Shown in pieces: positions 51,101 through 63,100 of a stretch of 64,000 nucleotides of DNA. Where the stretch lies: the NCBI GenBank assembly GCA_023394875.1, contig JAEXAB010000002.1:62001-126000 (forward strand), given 5' to 3'. The translations under genes and the position numbers were made by a program. The stretch comes from Bacillota bacterium (GTDB lineage Bacteria; Bacillota; Clostridia; Christensenellales; DTU072). Position 1 is the stretch's first letter; each line of letters begins with the position of its first letter. A model generated the notes under the pieces. The model was not told the origin of the DNA and did not search any database. It was given only the letters and a program-made list of their open reading frames with translations.

Positions 51101-54100
51101 AGTCTGGGACTGCCGTTTTCTGTAATATAGTTAGCGGTAACATTGCCGTTAACTACAACCAAGCTTCCTGTATAAGCAAGTTCGTTTAAGGAATAAGCGA
51201 TATTGGCAACGGTACCGTCAGGCATATACAGAGTGACAGCCGAAGTATTATAGTCGTATGCTCCGCCTTCTTCGGCGCAGTACAAGCCGTAATTGGTGCC
51301 CTTGTAAATCAACGGATTGCCGTTTGTATCGGTCATATAGTTGCCGATTACTATGTTTTCTACATCGCCTTTTTCGATAAAGATGTCAATACTGCCCTGC
51401 CAGCCGTAGTAGTTTTCGGTTTCGAATACTCTTGCCGATATTTCGTAAATTCCCGCATTCTTAACGCCGTTATTACCTTCGGCAAAGTCGTTAGCCACAC
51501 TGTAATAGGAGTAATTGCCACCGTTATATACTATCTTGACGCTGAGTTCTAAATCATATTGATATGATTTTTCCACAGTCTGGGTGTAAACGCCGTCTCC
51601 AGCTACAAACGGGTCGTTTCTGACGGTGCCGAAGTTACTTGCGCTGCCGCTTTCTACCGCGAAATAATAGTTCATTACACCCTTGTCGTACTTAGGCGCC
51701 ACAATAGTTTCGCCGTTGTTGGTAAACTTGAAGTAACTGTTGATACTTGCCTTGTCGATAATAACGTTAGGTTTCTGATAGTCGATAAGGTTATAATTAA
51801 CAGCCAGTGCCTGTTCTAATTGCGCAAATATGTTATAAGAACCTGCGTTTCTGAACAGTTCGTCCCTTACTCCGTTCTTATAAACGGCGATACCGCTAAC
51901 AAGGTTGTGGTCAAACTCATCGGTAAGCGCTTGTTCTACGGGAATTATGCCCAGTTCGATAATACCGCTTAAACCAATGGTATAAACTTTGTCGGCGCCG
52001 ATAACGGTTACTGTAGCCGATAAGGGCTGTGAGGTTCCGTTATAGACCATACTGCCTTCGTTCATGTTCCAAATTACCGTTACGTCAACTTTGCTTATCA
52101 CTCCGATAATATCGGTGTTACGGAGCATATAGTTATTATTAATGGTGTAGAACTGACCTTCTTCGCTGATATATGTCTGAGCGCACAAGCCTATTCTTGT
52201 GTCGTTTTCCACAGTAATATTATAGACGCCCGCGTTCTTATAAACCACGCTTACGCCGTTTATTAAATAGGTTAAATTAAATAAGAAGTAACCGCTGCTG
52301 GATAAGATAGGGTTGCTTATATCATCGCCCAGTAGGTTAATGTAAGCGAAGGTATAAGAATAGTTATCCACGCCAAGAGTCATATTTTGTTGCAACGCGG
52401 CGGCGGTTCTTTCATAGCTGTTATAAATTAGGTCGGTATCCTGCCAGTTGATGTCTAGGATAATAGGGTCAATCAATCTGTTTACCGTATCTCCTGCTTC
52501 GGGTACAAAGTCAGTAATTTCGTAGTTCAACGCGTCGTCGCCGCCAAGACCGAATATAACTTTAGTAACTTCCATAACGTTCTTGCTGTCGTAATAAGCG
52601 CTAACGGTAAGGTCATCGCCGTCAATCTTCTTGTAATTTTCTAAGTAATTGACTTCATCGTTTAGGTCGGCTGCAGTAACGCCGATTCTCGGTATGGCTA
52701 CGTTGGTTCCGTCATAGTTCTTAACCCATACTAATGTATCAACGAACTTTAATTCTCTCTTATAAATAACGCCCGCCGAAATATCTTCATAGGTGTAGTT
52801 ATCCAGAACGCCGCTGTCTTCGGACTCAATATTTACTATCATTACTTTAGCGGTACCTGCGTTCTTGTTTTCGTAGCTTATTTCGCAAGTGATATTGTCG
52901 TTATCGGCTACATTGCCAAAGATATAATCGCTATAATAAGCGGTACCGTCATAATATTTCGTCCAGTTGCCAAGAGCCGAAGTAGACTCAATAACAAGAA
53001 CTCTCTTATCAATAATTAGTTCTACGTATTTTTCCCAATGAACGTAGTTATCTCTTACGCTTTCATCGATAACAACTAAACCTCTTATATAATAATGTCC
53101 TGCGTTAACTTTGCCTGTAAAGATTTCTAAATAGTTACTTGTGCCGTCTTCATTATATAGATAGCTAATAACACCAACGTCCGCGCCCTGGAGGTTAATG
53201 TTAATTAACGGTTCGGTATCCGACCAGGCGTTAGTAACGCTTGCGCTGACGTAGTGCATATAAGAATCATATGTTAGTCTGTTGCCCACAAGATACAAGT
53301 CGATGCTTGCTTTATTCATCAGCATTTCCTGACACAGTGATTCATAGTTAGTAAGGCTGTAGTTATCATTGTCAAACAAGGCTACCATTACATATTCGCC
53401 GGCAAAATAGTATTCTCTCTTAGCAATACCGCTTATCGTGTCGATTATTGTGCCGTTAACTTTAATATACTGTTCGGTTACTACAACTTTGTCGCCCGAA
53501 GTAAGCATACTGTAATTACCCACTAGGTCGCTTGCGTGCATAAAGTAAACGGTAAGTTCAGCCACCCCTTCAAGAGGAATCAAGCTTATAGTTGCGTAAA
53601 TCGAACTTGTTTGGTCATAGCCGTTGTAAACCGATACGTTTGTGGGAGGCTTAATCCAAATTACGCTTGTCTGATACGGCATAATGACGTAAGTATAATA
53701 GAATTCAAACACGCTTTCTTTAGCGTAATTTATTTTTGCTTCTTCGGCAACGCCTAGAGTTGCTCTCAAATAATAGGTGTTGGCGTTCTTAGCATAACTA
53801 AATAGCGAATAATTGATTTGGTCGAAGCTTACCTCATAAGTAATGGGTATGGTAAGCGTGCCGCCCGGTAGGTTATAAACAAGAGCTTCTATATAAGTAT
53901 CCAACCAAGCGTCTGTACTGTTATTTATAGCAACTCTGTGTTCTAATCCGTCATAAACAGTGGCTCCTGTAGGTCCGTTAAAGGTTAGTCTACCCAAATA
54001 GCCTTCGGCTAAGCTACCGGTATCGAAAATAAGTTTAGTAATCGACAACGCTACGGTATCGGTAAATCCGTCGTAGTTTATGGTTTCTACTATCGTGGCT

Positions 54101-57100
54101 CTGACGAATATATCGGCGGCGTTAACTATACCGTCAAATATTGAGGTAAAGCTACCTTCAATTGACGTGTCAAAGGTATAAACAATGGGTATAGCAAGGT
54201 TGCCTAAAGTAGCTCCGGTATAAGAGACGCCTTGTTCGCTTACGCTGTAGTTAAGTTGCGTAAGCTTACTATCGTTCCAAGACGGCGTATCCAAACTGAT
54301 ACTAGCGTAGTGGGTAAGCATATCATAAGGAATGGAGCCGCCTCTTAAATAAATGGTGTTGAGGTTTCCTACTTCTCCGCTAAAGCTTAATTTCATAATA
54401 GTAAGGGTAGCTGTGCCGTTCCAACCGTCATAGTTTACGTTGTTGGCTACAGTTGCCTTGATATTATAAATACCCGCATTAACTGCGCCTGTAAACGGTA
54501 AATTATATTCTCCCGATACCCCTTCGTAATAGGTGTAAGTAATAGGTATAATAATATTAGCCGAACCTACGCTTACCGTAACGCTTTCTACCATGCTGTC
54601 TACCCAAGTGCTGTCGGTGCGGGAAACGCCGGTATAATGGTAAGTAGCATCATAATATCTTGTTGTTCCACTTAGGTACAGACTGCCTAGATGTCCATTA
54701 ACGTCCGTCCATTGAAGTTTTCTTATGTGGAGTATTTGCACGCTTTCAAAGCCGTCGTAGTTAACGGTACCCGCAAAGTAGGCTTTTACGTTGTAAATTC
54801 CCGCATCGGTAGCCGAAACGAATGTATCGTTAAACGCTTGCGGTACACTACCCATATAGTAGGTATAGGATACTTCTATTATAAGGTCGCCGAAGGCAAG
54901 AGAATAAACCAAATCTTCGGGCGCTGCGTCGTGGTAAGTATTATCAACCTTAGAAATACTCATATAGTGGGTCTTGCTGTCGTACAGTCTGTCGTCACCG
55001 GTAAAGAATATTTCGCCCAAACTTCCCTCTGTAAAGGTAAGTTTGTCAATTTCTAATACTACAGCCATTTCAAAACCTTCATAGTTTAGGGTTTCTTCTA
55101 TGGTGGCTTTTACGTTATATCTGCCTGCGTTGGTTGCCGAAATAAATTCCGAAGAATAATCTCCGCCCTCAGTGCCTAAATAATAGGTATAGCTTATTGG
55201 TATAACTAGCGGACTGCCGTTTGGCAAGGTATAGCTTAGGCTGTTTCTGGGGCTGTCCTGCCAAGCATTGGTGTAGCTTACAGCAACGTAGTGGGTGCCC
55301 ATATCGTAAGCTCTGTGATTACCTACAAAGTACAACTGTCCTAGGTATCCGTTTGCAACGTCAATATCGTTTTCACTACCGTTTTGGAAGACTAGCTTAT
55401 TAATTTGCAATACCGCATAATAATCTTTGCCTTCGTAGTTCTTGTTGGCGGCAATGCTTGCTTTTACGTTATAGATACCCGCATTGGTGGCATTGCTGAA
55501 TAACAAGGTATAAGGAGCGGGTTCGCTTCCAAGATAATAGGTGTATTCTACTACTATTGTCAAAGTGCCGTAAGCTAAGGTATAAACAAGGTCAACAGGA
55601 GCCGTATCGGTAAAGGCGTTTTCCGAACTTAAACTCATATAATGGGTATAACCATCGTACGGACGGACGTTACCTACAAAGAACAGTTCTCCCAAACTTT
55701 CTTCGGTAAAGGTCAGCTTCCGGATATTGAGAATAACGGTTTCTTCAAAACCTTCATAGTTTACATTGTCATTAATCTTAGCTTTGATATTATAAATTCC
55801 CGCATCGGAGGCTTGAATAAATTCCTCACTGTAAGAGCCGCCGCCTTCTCCTAGATAGTAGGTGTAAGAAATGGGTATAATCAAGGCGTTGCCGTTAGGT
55901 AAAGTATAATTTAGACTGCGTATAATGCTGTCTTGCCATGCGTTAGTATAGCTTACCGAAACATAATGGATACCCATATCGTACGGCATAATATTGCCCA
56001 CAAAGTACAGGCTACCTAGGCTACCTTCTTCTATTGTACCGTCAGTAAAGGTAAGTTTATTGATAGTAAGAGTAGCAAAGTATTCTCCGCCCTCGTAGTT
56101 AGCCGTACCAATTATGCTTGCCTTAACGTTATATATACCTGCATTAGTCGCGTTTACGAAGTTTTGGTCGTACTCTCCTATTACGCTACCCATATAATAG
56201 GTATACTCAACGGTTATCGTCAGAGTGCCGTGAGTTAGGTTATAAACAAGGTTGGTCGGAGCCATATCAACATAACCGCTATCGGTTTTGCTTACGCTCA
56301 TATAGTGGGTGTAGCCGTCATAAGGACGGTTGTCGCCGGTAAAGAACAATTCGCCTAAACTTCCTTCGGTAAAGGACAGTTTCTCAATGTTAAGTACCGC
56401 CGTTTGTTCGAAGCCTTGATAGTTCATATTTTCGGCGATATAAGCTTTGACGTTATAGATATTGGCGTCCCTAGCCGAAATAAACTCGTTGGAATACTCT
56501 CCGCTTTCGCTGCCTAAATAATAGGTGTAGCTAATAGGAATAATCAACTGGGTTAAGTTAGGCAATGTATAAACAAGGCTGGTTCTCGGGCTGTCCTGCC
56601 AAGCATTAATATAGCTTACCGCAACGTAGTGGGTGCCCATATCGTATTGCATGGTGTTGCCTACAAAGTAAATCTCGCCTAAGTGTCCTTCTTCGATAAC
56701 GCCCGAAGTAAAGGTCAGTTTGTTAATAACCAAAGTTGCCGTTTCTTCATAAGAATCGTAGTTTTCGTTGCCGGCGATGTAAGCTTTTACGTTATAAATA
56801 CCTGCGTTTATTGCGCTGACAAAAGTTTGGTCGTAAACGCCTTCTCCGCTACCCATATAATAGGTATAGCTTACCGTTATTTCCAAAGTTCCACCGTATA
56901 GCTCGTAGCTTAACGTTTCGGGCGGTAAATCAACGTAAGTATCATCGGTATTTGATACGCTCATATAGTGGGTGTTGCCGTCATACGGGCGAACGTCGCC
57001 AACAAAGTATAATTCACCCAAACTGCCTTCGGTAAAGGTCAGTTTATTTATTTGTAAAATCGCCGTTTGTTCGAAACCGTCATAGTTTATATTGTCGGCT

Positions 57101-60100
57101 ATCTTTGCCTTAATATTATAAACGCCCGCGTTGATTGCCGAAATAAATTCGTTGGAATAATCTCCGCTTTCGCCCTTGAAGTAAGTATAAGTAATGGGTA
57201 TTACTAGGCTGCTTCCGTTAGGCAAGGTATAGCTTAGACTACTAACCGCCATATCAAGATAACTGTTTTCGTAGCTTATACCGATATAATGGACTGCCAT
57301 ATCGTAGTATCTTACGTCACCGACAAAGAAGATTTCTCCCAAATTGCCGTCTTCTATATCGCCTTCGGTAAAGGTCAGTTTCTGAATTATAAGCAGAGCC
57401 GTTTCTTCAAAGCCTTCGTAATTTTCGGTACCGGTTATGGTGGCTTTTACGTTATAAACTCCTGCATTGGTGGCGTTGACAAAGTCAAATTCATAATCGC
57501 CCGCTTCCGCGCCCATATGGTACTTATAAGTTACGGTAATAGACAATGTGCCGCCCGCAAGGTTGTAAACAAGGGTTTGCGGAGCATTATCGTTATAGCT
57601 ATTTTCACTAGACACGCTCATATAGTGAGTGTCGCCGTCATAAGGACGGGTGTCGCCCACAAAGTACAATTCCCCTAAACTTTCTACGGTAAATAATAGT
57701 TTGTTAATGAGTAGTACCGCGTATTTATCAAAGCCTTCATAGTTTACAGTGCCGACTACGCTTGCTTTTACGTTGTATTTTCCTGCCGACAAAGCTACGC
57801 TAAACTCACTGCTGTAAGTTCCGCTTTCCCCTAAATAATAGGTATAGCTAATAGGTATAGTAAGTTCGGTGTTGTTAGGTAACGTGTAGGTTAAGCTAGG
57901 CGTCAGGCTGTCTTTCCATGCATTGGTATAGCTAATACCAACATAATGGTTAGCCATATCGTAATCCATTGTGTTGCCCACAAAATATACTAATCCAAGG
58001 TTACCGTCTTCTATATCGCCTTCGGTAAAGGTAAGCTTATTGATAGTAAGAACGGCTGTTTCTTGATATCCGTCATAGTTTTCGGTGCCGATTATTCTTG
58101 CTCTTACGTTATAAATACCCGCGTTGGTGGCGTTGACAAACACGCTGGAATATTCTCCCGTGCCGCTACCTAAGTAATAGGTGTATTCTACTTCTAAAGA
58201 AAGCGTACCGAATTCCAATACGTATTCTAATATCTGCGGAGGAGTATCGGTATAAGTGCTGTCGGTCTTAGAAACGCTCATATAGTGAGTGTCGCCGTCA
58301 TACGGACGGGTGTCGCCCACAAAGTACAATTCTCCTAGACTTCCTTCGGTAAAGCTTAATTTATTAATAGTAAGTACCGCCGTACCCTCAAAGCCTTCGT
58401 AGTTTACGTTTTCGGCAATGTAAGCCTTGACGTTATAAATTCCCGCATTGGTTGCCGAAACAAATTCTGAATCATAAACGCCGCTTGCGCCCTTGTAGTA
58501 GGTGTAAGAAATAGGAATAATCAGTTCGGCATTGTTAGGCAAGACATAATTCAAGGTATTTCTTGGGCTGTCCTGCCAAGCGTTAGCGTAATTTACCGCC
58601 ATATAATGAACGCCCATATCATAATCTCTTACGTTGCCCACAAAGAATATTTGACCCAAACTTCCCTCTGCTATGGTGCCTGCGGTAAAGGTCAGTTTGT
58701 TTATAGTAAGGGTTGCATCGGCAAGGTAACCTTCGTAATTGTTTGTGCCTTCTATTGTTGCTCTAACGTTGTAAATACCGGCGTTAGTCGCGCTTGCAAA
58801 TACCGTTGTGTATTCTCCCGCACCGCTGCCTAAATAATATTTGTAGCTTACTTCTATATTGAGAGTGCCGCCGTTTAGCACGTACACAAGAGTTTGCGGA
58901 GCTAAATCAAGGTAATTATTAGAGGTTTTGGAAACGCTCATATAGTGGGTAAAGCCATCGTAAGGACGGGTGTCGCCCACAAAGTACAATACGCCAAGAC
59001 TATCTTGAGTAAAGCTTAGTTTATTAATTGTCAGTACGGCGTATTCTATAAAGCCGTCATAGTTTATGTTACCTTCTATATACGCCTTGATGTTGTATTT
59101 GCCTGCATCGGAAGCCGAAGTAAAGTCAAGGATATAATCTCCGCTTTCCCCCTCAAAATAGGTATAGCGGATAGGTATTATCAACTGACCGCCGGCAAGT
59201 TCGTAAACCAAAGTATCTCTACGCTCGTTTTGATAGAGGTTAGCATAATTTACTCCGATAGTGTAACTTAACATATCGTAGTTTACGGTGTTGCCCACAA
59301 AATACAACTCTCCTAAATTACCTGTAGTTACGTCAATTTCTCCGCTGCCGTTGTTTGTAAAGGTAAGTTTATTTATGGTAAGAACGGTAGTCGCTTCATA
59401 CCCTGCGTAGTTTTCACTTTCGGCTATGGTAGCTTTCAGATAAATAACGCCGGTATTGGATACCCCCTTGAATTCGGAGTCGTAAACAGTAGAGCCGTCG
59501 GTATTGTAACGATAAATTACGGGTATGCTGAAATTGCCTAGTTCAGATTCCAAATAAGTAACTCCGCCGGAACTTACGCTGTAATTTAGGACGTTCAACA
59601 TACTGTCGTTCCAAACGTCGGTTCCGACACTAACGCTTGCATAGTGAGTGAACATATCGTAATAAATGTTTGCGCCGCGGAAGTAAAGCTGACTTAAATT
59701 GCCGTCTTCGCCGTTCCAAAGCAGTTTGTTTATGATAAGTTGAGCCGTTCCCGTCCAACCCTCGTAGTTTACTGTTTCGGCAATGGACGCGCGCACGTTG
59801 TAAATGCCCGAATTATACGCTCCTGTAAAGTCGGAGGTGTACGTTCCCGTTTCTCCCATAAAGAACTTGTAGCTAATCGGTATAATGAGGTTAATGCCAA
59901 TACCGCTAAAGGCTAAAGTCTCTATAATTTCGTCAACCCAAACCCCTTCGCTTCTGGAAACTCCCATAAAATGGGTGGTTGCGTCAAAGGTAATTTCTGC
60001 GCCGCTAAAGTACAACAAGCCAAGGTTGCCTTCTTCGTCTATCCAACGCAATTTATGAATGATAAACGTGGTTTCCGCTGTCCAACCTTCGTAGTTTTCC

Positions 60101-63100
60101 CCTTCCACTATTCTTGCCTGAATGTTATAAATTCCCGCATCTTCGGCATAGCTGAAGTCGTCTACGTAGTTACCTGTACCGGTTACGCCCATATAATACT
60201 TGTAGATAACTTGAATAATCAGGTCTGCGTTTTCGGCGGTGCCTACAGTTACGCCCTCGCCGCTTACTATATAATATAGATATCCAACGTAAGCGTTTAC
60301 GTAGTTATTTGTCTTGCTTATACCTACGTAGTGGATATTGCCGTCGTACAGCATACCGCTGTTGCCTACAAAGTACAAGGTGTCAAGGTTGCCGACCGCT
60401 CCGTTCCACTTCAACTTATTAATAACAAGGACTGTTTCACTAGACCAAGCGCCGTAGTTGCCGTTGGTTTCGGCATCGATAACCGCCTTAATATAGTAGG
60501 TACCTGCGTTTACTTTGCCGTTAAACGGTAAGGTATAAATATTGCTTCCGTCGGTGTTGTAGTAGTAATTAATAGGTATGGTAAGGGTGTTTGCTCCCAA
60601 AATAACGCTGATTGAAGGTACGTTCTCATTTAGCCAAGTGAGCTCTTCGGTTACTCCGGTATAGTGAATTTCTCCGTTATAAACTATCTCTCCGCCGTTA
60701 AGTTTCAGATCGCCTATTTCTCCGCTGACGTATTCTAGAGGATTGATAACAAGTTCTGCCGTTCTTTCCCACGCCTCATAGTTTATTTGGTCGTCAATAT
60801 CATAAACAATGTACGCCTTCAGATAGTAGGTTCTGCTGTTGGTTGCGCCCGTAAATTCATAGTTATATACGTTACTGCCGTCGATATTGTAGTAATAAAC
60901 AATCTCCGCCGTGCCGTCTGTTCCTAATAAGGTTACCCCTCTAAGTTCGGTTGTGGAATAGGTGTCGGCAAAGCTTGCAAACGCAACATGGCTTAACATA
61001 TCGTATTTTATCGTGGTGCCTCTGAAATACAATGCTGCAAGACTGCCTTCGCCGAAGGTAGCTTTATTAATTACTATTTCTGCGGTATGGCTCCAAGCTT
61101 CGTAACTATCGTCCACAGGAGCGGCAATGGTGGCGGTTACCAAATATGTGCCTGCGTTTACTGCGCCGTTAAAGGTTGATGAGCTTCCGCCGTTATACGT
61201 ATAGGTATAGACAATGGCAATATTGAGGTTACCGCCGGCTAAGATATAGTTTAAGGAAAGGGGTAGGCTGTTTGTCCAGATATTGGACTTGCTAACACCG
61301 CTATAATAGGTATTAGTGTCGTAATTTACGTCTACGTCAAGCATATACAGACTGCCAAGCTGACCTTCTTCGTCAATAAAGCGAAGTTGTCCGATATCAA
61401 GAATGGCATTACCCGTCCAGCCGTCATAGTTTTTAGTTCCTGCAATTTCTGCCTTGATATAATACGTACCAACCGCGCTTGCTCCGCTGAAAGCAAAATA
61501 AGTATCTCCGTTGTCGGTATTATAGGTATACACTACAGGTATCGACAAAGTATTGCCAAAGTACGACAGGTGGGTTACGTTACTATCCAAACTTACTTCT
61601 TCGGAATTAACACCCAAGTAGTGAGTGAGCTTATCAAACAATAACTCTTTACCCACAAAGTAAAGTTCGCCTAAGTGTCCTTCTTCGTTTTCAAACCTTA
61701 ATTTTTCTATAGTTAGGGTTGCGGTAGCGGTGTAGCCTTTGCAGTTGATTGTTTCTATAATAGTTGCGGTAACTACGTATACGCCCGCGTCAGCCGAACC
61801 AACGAAAGTACCCATACTGACTGCATCATAAGTATAGGTGTAGTTAATAGCAACCGTAAGTCCAACTTGTTCATAATACAGACTGGATACCAAAGCGTCC
61901 GACCATTCGTTAACTTTGCTTACGCCAACATAATGTGTGTCGGCATCGTAAGTTCTGGTTGCGCCCACAAAGTACAATTGGCCAAGGTGTCCGTCTTCGT
62001 CAATAAAGTCAAGTTTATTGATAACTAGCGTTGCGGTAGACGACCACTGTTCGTAGTTGTTGGATATAGTTTCGTCGGTAATTTCGGTATAGGCATAAAT
62101 ATAATAACTGCCCGCGTTTATGGCACCGCCAAAGGCTGTGGAGTAAACCGAACTTCCGTCGGTATTGTAGTAGTATCTTACATTCGCCGTGCCGTCGCCA
62201 CTTAGTAAGTTAAGGGTAAGAACTGCACTGTCAACGTAAGTACTTGCCGTGTATGAAACACCAACGTAGTGTCTTACACCGTCATAAATTCTGGTGTTGC
62301 CTGTCAGGTAAACCGACGGCATATTGCCTACGTTGCCATTAAAGCCTATCTTGTTAATAACAAGGGTTCCTGTTAAGGTAATATCGTTATAGTCGTCGTT
62401 TGCGTTATGGATTATTGCCTTTAATTCATAAGTTCCCGCGTTTCTGGCTCCGGCAAACGCGCTGTTATCCCACAGATAAGTTACCGTTGCGGTATCGTTC
62501 AAAATAAGTCCTTGGCTAAGCAGCATATCCTTAGGACGGATATTGAGGCTTAATACGTAAGAATCATCGCTTATTATATCGGTGGTATTGGTATAGCCTA
62601 CGTTAATAAAGTAAGTATTGGTGTCGTAATTTATTGTATGGGTGGAGTTTGCGTCGGTAACAAAATAGAAACTGCGTAAAGCATCGTTATCTTCTACTGC
62701 CGCCCACATATCGGCTTTGTTAACCACAAGAGTGGCGGTGGCAACAAAGTCAAAATAGTTGTCGTTATTAACATTAACGGTTATTGCATAGCTACCTGCG
62801 TGAACGGCGCCATCAAAGTCGTCTTCCCCTATTTTGTAAGTAATATCTCCGCTTTCTATAAAGGTTGTGTTGGTGCTAGGTCTGATATTTACCGTGTTTG
62901 ACGGAGCAACACGGCTAATTTGAGTTGAGTTTTCGGGAGAAGTTATTACCAAATAATAAGTACTGCCGTCATAAACAACGCTTGCTCCGCTGTAAGCTAA
63001 GCCGTAAATGGTAGCTTTGCCTATTTCCATTCTTCCCACTAAGGTCTTGGGATAATAGTTGCTGTTATAGCTTAGGTTCTCCGCGCTGTTTTCATTAACG

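Noticed and set aside
54000..63000. CRISPR-like regular repeats
   Set aside because: Repeats are long, imperfect, protein-coding and in frame; there are no short identical repeats with unique spacers and no cas genes.
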